Made by a program: the position numbers and the translations under genes. From the NCBI RefSeq assembly GCF_932294415.1, contig NC_065542.1:41009942-41073941 (forward strand): 64,000 nt of DNA. Reading direction: 5' to 3'. Shown here in pieces: positions 37,548 through 49,705 of the stretch. Every line of letters starts with the position of its first letter. Position 1 is the stretch's first letter. The notes under the pieces are model-generated. The model saw only the letters and a program-made list of their open reading frames with translations, searched no databases and was not told where the DNA came from. This DNA is from Quercus robur. Lineage: Eukaryota; Streptophyta; Magnoliopsida; Fagales; Fagaceae.

Positions 37548-38307
37548 TGTAGGGACTAGAGCCCAAAATAACGAATTGGGAATTGGGCCTTGGGCCTTGG
37601 GCCTTGTCCGAGGACACTAACAAGTCCGAGGAGGAGCAAATAACTATTAAATGATTCCCAGTAAAAGTCTCATCAGCGGGAGATGAAGGGAAGGAGATTC
37701 GAGGAGGAATTCCTCCTCGGACACGATGAATGTAGTCCAAGTATGTACTCTAGCAATTGAAATGTGTCCCATGAACATGTGAAAGGGAAGGAAACTCAAA
37801 ACATCTAAGGAAAATCTGCTACCACCGCATTAAATGCACTGCGGCTACTTTTCTGGCCGCATTAATATGGAGAGGACTTCTGAACAGTGCTGCCTTGGCT
37901 ACCACAACTCACAAAAGGCTGGAAGGGGTGTCTGATGGGATGGGCACTCAAGTAGGGATTTAGATGATCAACAAGTGTAGGGTCTAGATGATCAAAAATG
38001 AGCTATATAATGTGGAAGAACCCCCATGAGAAGGGGATCGTAAAAAGAAAGAGAAAATACTGTAGCAATCCAAGTTTTTTAGTATCTAGCTGTAATCAAT
38101 ATACAATAATTATGGCCTCCTCGGACTTAAAGTCCACTGACATCAATATCTCTTATTTGCGCTTGATTGTCTTTGAACCCAATACTAGTCGTTGTCCAAT
38201 TCATTAGGACCTAGTTCTTTAACCCATTCTCTATAAATTCATTGTATTGGGCTCATTGGACCAAGACTCCATACATTTTGGGCTTGGCCCCAAACTATTT
38301 CCCTGCA
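37548..38307 (+). repeat. 5' LTR of the gypsy element
   Basis: 760 bp, TGTAGGGACTAGAG...TTTCCCTGCA, a clear match to 45894-46640 over its whole length. It differs by scattered substitutions and small indels (for example an extra gggccttg unit near 37590), so the insertion is not recent. Confidence 0.95.
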
Positions 38308-38327
38308 ATTGGCGCCGTATGTGGGAA
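38308..38327 (+). other. Primer-binding site
   Basis: attggcgccgtatgtgggaa directly follows the 5' LTR. TTGGCGCCGT(C/A)TGTGGGAA is the usual tRNA-primer site in this group of plant gypsy elements. Confidence 0.75.
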
Positions 38328-38486
38328 GAACTTGTGTGTTAGTGAGTGCAACAGTTAGACATGGAAGGATTAGGTATACACCAGGAAAACCCACGCCAAG
38401 CAGGTCCCTAACAGATAGAACCCATAGGGTCCCAATGATAGGGTACCTAGCCCTAAACTTGAACAAAATCAAGAGAATGAAAGGAA

Positions 38487-39136
38487 TCTAGAGGGGAGTG
38501 TGCATGCCACCTAGACGAGCAAAAACCCCTCCCAAGTGGGCAGTCGCGTATCCCAGAGACAAAACAACAACCAAGCCATGCAACAGGAGATAGAAAACTT
38601 GAAAAAGAAATTGCGCCATGCACAGTGGAGGCGGTCTCCTTCCAGCTCCGGCATATCCTTTAATGATGAAGAGGACGACAATTACAGGCGAAGATCAAGA
38701 ACTCCTCCAAGCGAGACCTTCTCTTATGTAGACGAGCACCATTATAGACGAAAACACAAGGGCCCATCTAGTAAAGGCCTGGGTAATGATGCCATGAATA
38801 AGGCTCTAGAATCTAGATGGGAGTGTGCATGCCACCTAGATGAGCAAAAGCCCCTCCCAAGTGGGCAGGCGCGTATCCCAAAGACAAAACAACAACCAAG
38901 CCTTGCAGTAGGAGATAGAAAACTTGAAAAAGAAACTGCGCCATGCACAGCGGAGGTGGTCTCCTTCCAGCTTCGGCATATCCTCTAATGATGAAGAGGA
39001 TGACAATTGCAGGCAAAGATCAAGAACTCCTCCAAGCGAGACCTTCTCTTATGAAGATGAGGACCATTATAGACGAAAACACAAGGGCCCATCTAGTAAG
39101 GGCCTGGGTAATGATGCCATGAATAAGGCTCTGGAT
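38487..39136 (+). repeat. 325-bp tandem duplication in the gag leader
   Basis: 38487-38811 and 38812-39136 are near-identical copies starting tctaga(g/t)gggagtgtgcatg and ending ggctctaga/ggctctgga. The repeated protein words are KKLRHAQ, SYxDExHYRRKHKGPSSKG and NDAMNKAL. The copies differ at enough sites to show the duplication is not an assembly repeat. Confidence 0.93.
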
Positions 39137-40267
39137 CAGATCTTTAAGTTACCCTTTACGCGCAAGATAAAAGTGGCTAGGCTACCTCGGCGGTTCTATT
39201 AGCCTACGTTCACCATTTATAATGGTTGATCGAACCCCGTAGAGCATGTGAGCTAGTTTAATCAAAGAATGGCCATCCACTCCTAGAACGAAACTTTGAT
39301 GTGCAAGGTTTTCCTGTCCAGCCTAGGACCTGTAGCAATGAGGTGGTTCAACGGCTTGAAGACGAACTCCATAGATTCCAATAAGCAGCTCACCCAAGCC
39401 TTTGGCTCTCGCTTCATTTCAAACAGCAGGGTTCCTCGGCCTCTGAGTTCGTTGTTGTCATTATTCATGTGTGAGGGAGAAACTCTAAAAGCATACTCGG
39501 ATAGATATTGGGAAATGTACAACAAGATAGATGACAACTTTGATGACGTCACCATCAGCACTTTTAAAAGCGGTCTCCCAACTGAGCACGGCTTGAGGAA
39601 ATCCTTGATTGGCAAGCTTGTCACCAGCGTTCGTCAACTTATGGACTGGATTGAAAAATACAAAAGAGTGGAAGAGGACTAACTGTAAGGGAAAGGAAAG
39701 GAGAAGATTATCCCTCAAAAGAGGAATGATTTCAGGTCGGACCGATACAATAATAACCATCCAAGGAGAGATTTCGCAGGGCAATCAGGATCAACCAACA
39801 CGTAGACGGTTAACATCGTATTCAGAGAACCGATACATCAAGTTTTAGAGAAAGTCAAGAATGAGTCATTCTTCAAGTGGCCGAATAAGATGGCTAGAGA
39901 CTCCATGAAGTGCAATCAGAGTCTGTATTGTCAGTACCACCAGGACCACGGACATACTACAGAAGATTGTAGGAACCACCTGGATCAGTTAGTCCGAGAA
40001 GGGAAACTGAGGCACCTTTTGCATCCTTCTAGTGGTCATCAAGGCCAGACAAACCAAGAACCCTGGAGAGACACATACTTAAGACCTCTCATGGGCATGA
40101 TAAATGTCATCCTTGCTGCTCCAAGAAGGACCGGCTCTTATCCTTCCAGAGTAATATCTGTGGCTCGGCTCTCCACCGAGGACAAGGATCGGGAGTCCAA
40201 AAAGGCCAAGAAAGGAGCCTCGTCTGTGCTGGGATTCTCAGATGAAGATAAGATTGGAACCATCTAA
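38536..40267 (+). pseudogene. gag (degenerate)
   Basis: Readable in pieces. 38536-38988 and 38924-39202 encode a charged N-terminal region. 39296-39682 encodes the Retrotrans_gag capsid core (SSLGPVAMRWFNGL, GETLKAYSDRYWEM, LRKSLIGK). 39890-40267 has a zinc-knuckle-like segment (YCQYHQDHGHTTEDC). In-frame stops at 39200, 39227, 39254 and 39284 fall within 90 bp; others lie at 39680-39690. Several are CAG-to-TAG or CGA-to-TGA type. It would have formed the virus-like particle core; as it stands it is non-functional. Confidence 0.92.
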
Positions 40268-40289
40268 CCCCACGACAATGCTTTGGTAG

Positions 40290-40700
40290 TTACACTCAGG
40301 ATTGAGGGATTGATGTGAAGAGAGTATTGGTAGATTAGGGCAGTGTTGTGGAAGTAATGTACCCCGACTTGTACAGGGGGTTGAATTTAAAACCCAAAGA
40401 CCTAATGGCGTACGATTCCCTTTTGGTAAGTTTCGAGGGGAAGACCGTTACTCCAAGGGGCCAGATAAGACTGCCCATATAGACCGGTTCGAATGTGGTG
40501 GAGGTAGATTTCATTGTAGTCAACGCTTATTCACCCTACACAACTATTGTGGCTAGACCTTGGCTTCATGCCCTAGAGGCTGTCTCTTCTACACTTCACC
40601 AGGAATGTGAAATACCCGTCGGAGGGCGGGGTCAAAGAGATTGTGGAGAATCAGACCATGGCCAGACAGTGCATGGTGGCTACCATCTCATGCCAACCCA
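40290..40700 (+). pseudogene. Retroviral-type aspartic protease region (degenerate)
   Basis: The frame reads GSVVEVMYPDLYRGLNLK, then PRGQIRLPI and VVEVDFIVVNAYSPYTTIVA, then RPWLHALEAVSSTLHQ, the usual order of the protease-like domain before reverse transcriptase in this element family. Stops replace residues at 40336 (before GS) and 40480 (after RLPI), both TAG. The reading frame shifts before the reverse transcriptase. Confidence 0.8.
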
Positions 40701-40779
40701 GTGCTGAGCCCTCGGCCTCTATTGGAAAGGGCTTATAGCAATCAGCCACCCCGGCATTGCCCAGTAATGAGTCAGCCGA

Positions 40780-41755
40780 GGAGGTAAAATGCGAAAATCT
40801 AGGAAAGGTAACTATTAGCGTTGATCCAGAAAAGTTCTTTCAAGTCGGCTTAGAATTACCTCCCTAAGAGAAAGAAGAACTGATTGGATTTCTTAGAGAA
40901 AATGTGGACGTGTTTACGTGGGATGCCTACGAGGCCCCAGGGGTTGATCTGAGCTTCATCTGCCACCACCTAAACATTAACCCATCCGTCACTCCTAAGA
41001 AGAAACCACCTTGGTGCCCGTCAAAAGAGCATGCCAACGCTGTTAAGGATGAAGTGATGAAGCTCAAAAAAGTAGGGGCTATCAAGGAGGTTTTCTACCT
41101 CGAGTGGTTGGCTAATACTGTAGTGGTAAAGAAGAAGAGTGGGAAGTGGCGAGTTTATGTGGACTTCACAGACTTGAACAAGGCGTGTTCAAAAGACCCA
41201 TTCCTAATGTCTCGGATAGACCAGTTAGTGGATGCAACTGTAGGCTATCCTTGGATAAGCTTCTTGGATGCCTTTCAGGGCTATCATCAAATACCACTAG
41301 CCCTGGGTGATCAAGAAAAAACAGCATTCATGACTTCTATTGGAAATTACCACTACAAAGTGATGCCCTTTGGTTTGAAGAATGCGGGGTCTACCTACCA
41401 AAGGATGATGACTAGAATGTTTGAGCCACAGTTGGGCAAGAGTATTGAAGTCTACATAGACAACATGGTGGTAAAGAGTAAGGTGGTATCCGAGCATGTG
41501 AGAGACCTCAGAGTCATTTTTGACATCTTAAGGAAACACAAACTGCGTCTCAATGCCTCTAAGTGTTCATTTGGTGTCGTGTTTGGCAAATTTTTGGGCT
41601 ATATGGTAACTTATAGGGGAATTAAGGTGAGCCCAGATCAGATTAAAGCAATTCACAATCTGCAACCTCCTCAGAACCTCAAAGAAGTCCAGAAACTCAC
41701 TGGAATGATCGCAGCCTTGAATCGGTTTATTTCCAGATTTGCGGATAGGTGCTGA
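40780..41755 (+). pseudogene. Reverse transcriptase domain (degenerate)
   Basis: An open frame from 40904 encodes most of the RVT_1 domain: KWRVYVDFTDLNKAC, then ISFLDAFQGYHQI (first catalytic Asp), HYKVMPFGLKNAGSTYQRMM, and then VYIDNMVVKS where active elements have YIDD. The second catalytic Asp of the YxDD box is replaced by Asn, so polymerase activity should be lost. A TAA stop at 40864 separates it from upstream sequence. Confidence 0.93.
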
Positions 41756-42115
41756 CCGTTTTACCTCTTGATGAACAAATGAAAAGGATTTGAGTGGTTC
41801 GAGGACTGCGCTTTGGCCTTCTAGCAACTTAAGGAATACCTATCGCGGCCACCCATCATGTCCAGCTCTGAGGCCGACGAGGTTTTGTTCGCCTACATTG
41901 CGGTGGCCCCTCATGTTGTAAGCTTGGTGTTGATACAGATTGATGGTGGCATACAACGACCAGTTTATTATAGTAAATCATTGCATGAGGCTGAGGTGCA
42001 TTATTTACCATTGGAGAAGGCAATTTTGGCAGTAGTGCATGCCACGCGAAAACTCCCTCATTACTTCTAAGCGCACATAGTCGTTGTTCTAACTCAACTT
42101 CCACTTAAGTCTGTA
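41756..42115 (+). pseudogene. RT connection / RNase H-like segment, truncated
   Basis: 41858-42070 encodes SSSEADEVLFAYIAV, RPVYYSKSLHEAEVHYLPLEKAILAVVHATRKLPHYF, matching the RNase H-like domain that follows reverse transcriptase in Ty3/gypsy. Similarity ends about 42125; the catalytic RNase H and the integrase are missing. Confidence 0.85.
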
Positions 42116-42130
42116 CTCCGAAGTGCTGAT

Positions 42131-42360
42131 TAAACAGAATCTAAGTCCTGCATGGCTCCTCGGACCACAGGCTCAGAGGAAATTAATAACTTATGACATC
42201 TATTCAAATATTAAACAGGACCTAAGTCCTGCATGGCTCCTCGGACCATAGGCTTAGAGGAAATTAATAACTTATGGCATCTATTCAAGTATTAAACAGA
42301 ACCTAAGTCCTGCATGGCTCCTCGGACCATAGGCTTAGAGGAAATTAACCACTTCTATTG
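42131..42360. repeat. ~80-bp tandem array, 2.8 copies
   Basis: Units start ttaaacag(a/g)(a/g) at 42131, 42211 and 42292, each with cctaagtcctgcatggctcc and gaggaaattaa. The array sits exactly where pol is broken off. Confidence 0.95.
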
Positions 42361-42840
42361 ATTTCTCAAATAACAAACGAATCTTAAAATGGGTCAAGTC
42401 TTTCGAACCACATATGGGGATGAAACTATGCATTCTGTGATCTTAAAATGCATATATGTAGATGTTTAAACAGGACTTGAAGCCAAAACAGACCCAAGGC
42501 ATGTCAGTCCATGCATATATGTAGATGTTCTTTTTCGCATGATATAAGTCTATACATGTTAGTCTTCATTACCTAAGATTCAATTCATAACTTTACTCTT
42601 GACACTTAATCATATTGGCAAACAAAATATTATTGTAAGCTCTAATTGAAGGCACAGTTACATCAACTCAGAGCTATGCAATAAAATTCAAATCACATCA
42701 AGCAAAAGAACAAAAGATGAAAGGAAGAGCACTCTCATTAAGTAATAAAGATAGTACATTACGCTCGGACATGATGTCTTTAAAACAAAAACAAAAAATA
42801 CACTTCTACTACAAATGGTATTACAAGAGAAACCCTAGGG

Positions 42841-45370
42841 GCTAAGCTTCAACAGGAGGGTCTTCATTTTGGCCTGGCTGAAAATGAGGAACATCCTTGG
42901 CCTAGGGGTCAGCTCCATGATTCTCGGCCTCTGCAACCTTCTCCTTGGTGGCATCCTTTGACTTGGCAGAGAGTTTCTTCCCTTTGCCCTTCTCCCCCTC
43001 GGCTCCCTGGCCTTGGTCGCTAGCCGTAGGTTGCTCAGAAGATTCTGGGGCATTAGCAGGGACTTCCCGAGTCTCTAGGGGATAGAAGACGCTTTTAGGA
43101 AACCTCCAAATAGAGTCTGTAGGTACACCTACAAAGCTGCGGGCCTTGTCCCATGTCACGTTGTAGTAGTCCCTACATACCTCTGATAGCTCCTTGGTAA
43201 GCCTTACTTGCGTTTCCTCCACGCCAAGTTGGTATGCAGCTCTCTTCTCGACCTTGGCTGCTTCCTTGGCCAGCTAGGTCTCCTCCTTAGCCTTCTGCAA
43301 CGTGGCTTTGAGATCTAAGACTGTTTGTTTCTCAGTGGCTAGATAGATCTCAGTCACGTGCAGCTTTTGGCGCTGATCCTCAACTTGCTTCTCCGCGTTT
43401 TTCAAGCCGGCCTCGATGCTCAAACAAGCTGATTGTGCCTCTTTCAGCTTCTCAGTTAGCTCATATTGCTCCTGCTTGATAGCCCCTAATGTTTTCTCAA
43501 TCTCGACATAAGAGAGGGCTTCAGCATCGGCTCGCTTGCGAGCGTCACGATACCACTCCTCGACCACAAAAATTTGCTGAGTAATCTGCCCAAAAGTCAC
43601 AAAAGAGCATGAGTTAGAAGAAAATATGATTCGTCATTTATGTTTGTAAAGGGAAAAGCTACCTTACCATCGCAAGGTCCCTTTTCAGGGATAGGAAGAG
43701 GTCATTTTGCGAGAAACACCTGTAAGCATCCATGTCCTAGGAAGGAGTATGGGCTGCTCCAGGGCTTCAGCTATGTATCCTACTCGGCCCCTCTGATACT
43801 CACGGACAGAGGCGTTCTAAGGAATTGGTGCCCCATCCACCTTGAGCCGAGGGCTCCAAGTACGCTATGCCATGCATACTTCAGCTCTGTCCTGCTCCTC
43901 GCGGCTGTCCATTGACTGGGCCCTCTTATCCCAAGGCTCTTGGACCACTTTTAATGCTTTGTCCCCTGCCGAGGACCCACCTCGCCTTCCTTGAGTGACT
44001 CGGCTGGCCTCTTCTTCTTCAAGTCGGGGTTAGGCTTTAGGCCGAGGTCGGTGGGGACTTGTGGAGGGGGAGGAGGAAGATTAAAGGGAGCTTGGGACTT
44101 AGAGGGTGCCTTCGAGGTTGACCCCTTGCCCCTGGTAGCTATGACCTCCCTTAGGCTCTTATTACCTTTGTTTAAGGCCATGTCGTCTTCCTCTTCGTCG
44201 GAGGAGTTATTCGGGTAGGCGATCACAAGAATAGGGGTGCGAATGCCAGAATTCCTGTCCAACTCACCCTCGGCGTCTGAGAGGTTAATTAAAGGAGCCT
44301 TTGGATTGTTTTCTTCAAAACAGAATTCGTCTATCTCCTCCTCTAACGAAAGGCAAGATGAGGCAATCTCCTCCTTAGGAAATGCTGTTGCTTCGAGAAG
44401 GTTTTGTGGAGGTGGTTGTGTAGCTGGTGGAAGGTTTTATGGAATTGGCAAGGCAGCCGGGGGAAGATCCCTTTGAGCCAAAAATCCTGGCTTAGAGACG
44501 TCTATCCAAGCTAACCTTGAACTCCTGGCTTTTATCGCTTGGCCTATGTCTTGGAAGGTGCGGGATAGAGGCTCGTTATCCAAGATCAAGTGAGCGGCTT
44601 GCAGCTATCCGTCCTTGCTCACAAAAATCTCTGACTCAGAAGGTAGTTAAAAGCCTAGATGTTGGTATGGCTGAGCCGTGGAGCAACGTGAGCTTTATCT
44701 GCAAAACAACTGAGAAGGAAATCATGGTCAGATCGCCAAAAGAATATTTTCTACCATAAGAAGATGAAGTCTCAAGTAAAAATAATAAAGCTAAAAGGCT
44801 AAGTCCCCTTCCAAAGGGACAGATCCTAAAGGTACCACACTTGGATCTCCTGCCCGAGTTGGACAATGAAGACCGTCGCTCCATTCCCTTGAAGCAATCA
44901 GGTAGTCATCCTTCATACCCTTATTGGATTTGGGGAGACAGGATATTAGCCTGACGTCCTCGGACTAGGATTTGAGGTAGTAACTCACACTGGTAAGCTT
45001 GTGGTACTCATACATGTGAACCACATCGTGCCACGTGAGCCCTAAGCCCATCTGCTCGTTCAGGGCATCTATGCAGCCCAAGACCCTAAATAGGTTGGGG
45101 GCGCACTGGTAGGGGGTCAATCTATGGTTAATCAAGTAATCTCTGGTTATCCTACCCATGGGAAGCGTCATTCCTCCCTCTATGAAAGCAATCATGAGAA
45201 TGACGACTTGACTCACGTCTCTATCAGTCAGTACCCGGTCCCGGGGGGGGGGGGGGGAGGGAGGGGGCAATATTCTAAAACCACCCCCTGTGGAATACGG
45301 TACCTAGCTTTAAAGCCCTCCATACTAGCCGGTGTGTCTACTAAGTGCTTAAATCTACCCATCTAGATAA
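42841..45370 (-). pseudogene. Antisense coding block of the gypsy element (putative gypsy-type transposon domain plus coiled coil)
   Basis: Transcribed opposite to gag-pol. Its N-terminal part (45270-44965) reads GGMTLPMGRITRDYLI, then APNLFRVLGCIDALNEQMGL, then TWHDVVHMYEYHKL. These features recall the plant domain named putative gypsy-type transposon (Transposase_28). 44262-43951 is a Pro/Lys-rich linker (SSDEEEDDMAL, LPPPPPQVPTDLG). 43600-42902 is a long heptad-rich coiled coil ending in a Lys-rich tail, broken by one TAG (complement of 43274-43276). Frames shift between segments. Its function is unknown; such ORFs may come from a host or element gene. Confidence 0.75.
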
Positions 45371-45880
45371 ATTGAGAGGCCGAGGAGAAAGGCGGAGAGG
45401 AAAAAGGGTGATATAAAGAAATGAAAACTTACAGGTACTTGTATGATAATCTCTGAAGCTTTCAGAGATTTTTTCAAAAGAAAACTTCTTACAGGAAATG
45501 ACTACGAAAACTCAAGAGTTTGGTACGTTTTATGAAGATTGGGCACTGGAGTTCTTTGAAGTTCTTGAAGATTCGTAAAAAAGAAAGGAAAAGGGGGTTC
45601 CTTCAAGGCTTTATATAGAAGGAGAAGATGGAAGGGAGTACTCCTGTTCTAAATACTAGAAGAAACGTCAATCATTGGATCTGCGTTTCACCGTTGGATG
45701 TGGGGGACACAAAGCCGCCTGGAGTAATTAATAGCGCCTCGTAGACTACAAACCGTTAGAAACAATCATGAAGCATATTAAACCGCACTCCCACACGTGT
45801 GAATCAAAAATCAGTTGATCTTATCTCTTAAAAATCAAAACCCTACTTTTTCTCCTTGGATGGGAGGGAAAAATCGGAAT

Positions 45881-45893
45881 TTTAAGGGGCTAT
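45881..45893 (+). other. Polypurine tract
   Basis: tttaaggggctat immediately precedes the 3' LTR. The solitary LTR at 36074 has the parallel ttgaggggctat. Confidence 0.7.
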
Positions 45894-46640
45894 TGTAGGG
45901 ACTAGGGCCCAAAATAAGGAATTGGGCCTTGAGCCTTGTCCGAGGACACTAATAAGTTCGAGGAGGAGCAAATAACTATTAAATAATTCCCAGTAAAAGT
46001 CTCATCAGCGGGAGATGAAGGGAAGGAGATCCGAGGAGGAATTCCTTCTCGGACACGACGAATGTAGTCCAAGTATGTACTCTAACAATTGAAATGTGTC
46101 CCATGAACATGTGAGAGGGAAGGAAACTCAAAATATCTAAGGAAAAGCTGCTACCACCGCATTAAATGTACTGCAGCTACTTTTCTGACCGTATTAATGT
46201 GGAGAGGACCTTTGAACAGTGCCGCCTTAGCTACCACAACTCACAAAAGGCTGGAAGGGGTGTCTGATAGGATGGGCACTCAAGTAGGGATTCAGATGAT
46301 CAACAAGTGTAGGGTCTAGATGATTAGAAAGGAGCTATATAATGTGGAAGAACCCCCATAAGAAGGGGATCATAAAAAGAAAGAGAAAATATTGTAGCAA
46401 TCCAAGTTATTTTAGTATCCAGCTGTGATCAAATACAATAATTATGGCCTTCTCGGATTGAAAGTCCACTGACATCAATATCTCTTATTTGTGCTTGATT
46501 GTCTTTGAACCCAATACTAGCCGTTGTCCAATTCATTAGGACCTAGTTCTTTAACCCATTTTCTACAAATTTATTGTATTGGGCTCATTGGACCAAGACT
46601 CCATACATTTGGGGCTTGGGCCCCAAACTGTGTCCCTACA
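45894..46640 (+). repeat. 3' LTR of the gypsy element
   Basis: 747 bp, TGTAGGGACTAGGG...GTGTCCCTACA, pairing with 37548-38307. Confidence 0.95.
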
Positions 46641-49204
46641 AATTTCAATAATGAATTTGTCTGAAAAACTATTAATTCTAAATTTAATTTTGATAGAGAG
46701 AGAAATAGAGTAAAACTCTAGGGAGATTAAATTTTTTTTACTCTTTAAACTTAAACTATCGCAAACATAGTAATTGTTTTTTTGTTGATATGATAGATAA
46801 TTTTTTGTTTTGTAATTAAGTTTCTAATCATTTTGTTGTCTTGGGCACAAACATATCCTATTTAACTAGTTTACTATTTTGTGTCAATTCTTTGTTTCTT
46901 ACCCAAAAAAAAAAAAAAAAAGTTGTATTGTTTGGCTCAGTTTATATGTTTTTTTTTGCATAAAGGATTCAATTTGTTTAGCATTGGCTTCTAAACTTCC
47001 TTGCCTGGATGAAGAGTTATTGCTTTGATGCTTACTACTTGCCCTTCTAATTGGTTTCAAATTGGACTAATCCAACAAAAAGTTGTTTCTATTTGAGAAT
47101 TTGCTATTCATAGTGTTTCTTAGTAGAACACAAGTTGGGGCAATTTAAGAGTTAGAGACTTATTATCGTTCATCTTTAGCGTGATGGCTACTCTATAAGT
47201 ATAAAGTTTTTGTGGGACTTTGTGGGGCTGGGGGGTAAGGGTTGAGGTTCAAATATCCAAGAAAAAGCTTTACACACACACATACACATACACTTAGATT
47301 AGGCTAAAATAGAATTTCTGTCTTGAATCTGAAAAAGGAAAAAGAAAATTTGGGATTGAAAGTGGAAATGCCCTTCCTAACAACCCAATAGTAACTAGTA
47401 ACATATAATTTATCCACCATTTTCTAAATAAACTCAATAAACTAATCTCTCCCAAAATAAACATTCAATCTCAAATCTTTTATGCCATTTCAAGATGCTA
47501 AGGGCTTCTTTATTTTAAAAAGTGGTTTTCACTTTTTATTTTATTTATTCTATATTCAACTCCTGAATTTGAATATAGAAAAAATCACTCATTTTCACAC
47601 TTGGTAATGTTTGGTAAGTTGTTTTGAATACATAATTTGGGTATAGAATAAATCATACCCAGGTTTGGTTATTGTTTTCTATTTTTTTTTTAAGTGACTT
47701 TTCTCACTCACACACGTCAAATTACTAAAAAAGAAAAGTAACTTTGTGTTTTCACAATATTTACAGATATCCCATTGTATTTGTATTCATAGAAAATGAA
47801 AGCGTTGAAAAGTTGTATTGATTTTTTTGTATTCAAATCCAACTTTTAGGATACTAAAAATAAAAACCGAATATAAATGCTAAAACCAAACCCATTTTTT
47901 AGTGGTGGAACCTACTAAAAATTGAAAATGAAAACAAAAAATAGTAATTTTTTTCTACTAACCAAAGAGGCCCCAACAAATTTGATAGACGCCCTTACCA
48001 AAAAACAATGGCTATCCTCTTTCTCCGACACCCACTCTGTGAAAAACTATTGATTTATCAATGAAAATTATTAGCACCACTCATCACTGATTTGTATTTT
48101 AGGCCCAAAATCATATAAAATGTGAACACGTAAACCTATTACAAAATATTTTGAAACATTAGTATTTTATCATAGTAAATTATTATGGTTTTATTGGATC
48201 CATTGCCTGAATCATGCTTGCTTTGGAGAGAAAATTTAAGAGGGAAAAGTGGAGAGAAAGAAGTTTTAATGGATGTTTAGTTGGGAAGGGGAGTGGAAAA
48301 AAATGTGGTGGGACTCAAGTGTTTTCTCCCTGAACCCGCTAAAAAGTTTTTTACTCAAAATGGAGAGAAAACTAGGGGAAGAAGATCACTAACATAAGCT
48401 ACCCAAAATGCCATTGCACATTCTTCTTTGCTAACATTTTTCATTTCTTCTTTGTTACTAATCTATGCACATTGACATTGTTTTGGGTTTTTTTGTTTTA
48501 GCTCACTTTTTTTCTTCTGTTTATATTATTTTCTTCCACAGTTCCTTTCTCCTTTTTTTTTTTTTTTGAATCTACACATGTTCACGTTAGTTTGGGCGCT
48601 CTTATTTTTATTTTTATTTTTTTATCTCAATTTTTTTCCACTAGTCTTTGGATCTAGCCTGTGCCTTTGAAATAATAATTAAAAAAAAAGTGAAATATCC
48701 ATACATAATTTTTTAAATAAATAAATGTGTATAAAAAATTGTATTGCCTTTTATTTTATTTCATAGGAACATAATTGTAAATTTATACCAATTTCATTTT
48801 TCATAGTTTTTCTTCTTTCCACTTTTCCATCATTTCAACCAAACACATATGAGAGAAAATTAAAATTTTTCTATCCTCCCACTTTTATATTATTTCCTCA
48901 TTTTCTATTCTCTTACTTTTCTACCCCTTCAACCAAACGAACTAAAAGTTCAAAAATTGGTTTCTTTGATCACATTTGAAGAAGTGCAAGAAAATAGATA
49001 TTGCATAAGGAATAGTATTAAATTACGAAATGATTGCAAGTTTGCAACTGGTTTAAAATCTTTAATTTGATTGAATTTTCAAGATACGCATACATAGGCT
49101 CCCACTTGGGCAGTCTGATAGCGAAATCTTGGCGTGGCCTTAATCATTCTCATGATATTCGTGAACCTACATTTTTCTTTTTGACATCTGAATAATTTTT
49201 TGTG
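46641..49204. other. AT-rich intergenic DNA with MITE-like sequences
   Basis: No gene. 47502-47974 has ends gggcttctttattttaaaaa and ctaaccaaagaggcccc, typical of a Tourist-like MITE (TAA precedes the left end). 48225-48975 resembles family M2 (ttagttgggaaggggagtgg on the left, tcaaccaaacgaactaaaag on the right). Confidence 0.5.
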
Positions 49205-49705
49205 AGGGAGATAAATGTTAACCATCGCACTTGGCCCTGTCTCTGCAAAAAGACAAAGAACCGAAATTAATCAAGAATGTCCAATTTGTAGCCAAACTGA
49301 AACCGCTCTACATGTAATTCGAGATTGCCCTTGAGCCAAAGAGTTTGGGGTTTCATTTCCAGGAGAAAGGGCCACATCCTTCTTCCACAAACCACTTGTG
49401 CTCTATGGTTACAAATGAAATCTAAGAAAAAATGAGTCAATGGTCTTTCACTATACTCCAAGGAATATCATATTCGCTTTTGGTGTTTGGCTATCTAGAA
49501 ATGAAAGAATCTTCAAAACTAAAATTATTAACTGGAACTGGAAGCCACCATTTGTCACCCTTAACATTGACAAAAGTACTTTAGGTAATTCGGGGTTGTT
49601 TTTAGAGGTGGCCGAGGTAGCTAGATCCACATCGATCGGATTTTCAACTATTAATTTTGCAGAGTTATGGGCTGTTATGCAGGGTCTAACTCTTGCTTAA
49701 CTTAG
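49205..49705 (+). pseudogene. LINE-type (non-LTR) retrotransposon 3' fragment
   Basis: One frame near 49270 reads ECPICSQTETALHVIRDCP, the zinc-binding motif (zf-RVT) at the C-terminus of plant LINE reverse transcriptases, with a TGA after it. 49530-49700 reads WNWKPPFVTLNIDKSTLGNSG and, near the end, FAELWAVMQGLTLA, an RNase H-like domain. There its first acidic position sits in LNIDKS, where LNTDGS is usual. Stops and frame changes separate the parts; the rest of the element is absent. Confidence 0.8.

Larger units (their letters stand above)
37548..46640 (+). mobile_element. Degenerate Ty3/gypsy retrotransposon with antisense coding block
   Basis: Full layout: 5' LTR (37548-38307), primer-binding site, gag, protease, reverse transcriptase, start of RNase H, an ~80-bp repeat array, an antisense coding region, polypurine tract and 3' LTR (45894-46640). 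Flanking pentamers GATTT and AATTT match at four of five positions. RNase H is cut short and no integrase is visible. Every sense frame has stops, and the reverse transcriptase has lost a catalytic Asp. The antisense region between pol and the 3' LTR recalls the additional ORFs reported in the Tat lineage; that lineage call is inference. Confidence 0.93.

Noticed and set aside
43640..45366. Plus-strand frames opposite the antisense block
   Set aside because: They are shadows of the minus-strand coding region, which has recognisable domains and coiled-coil composition.
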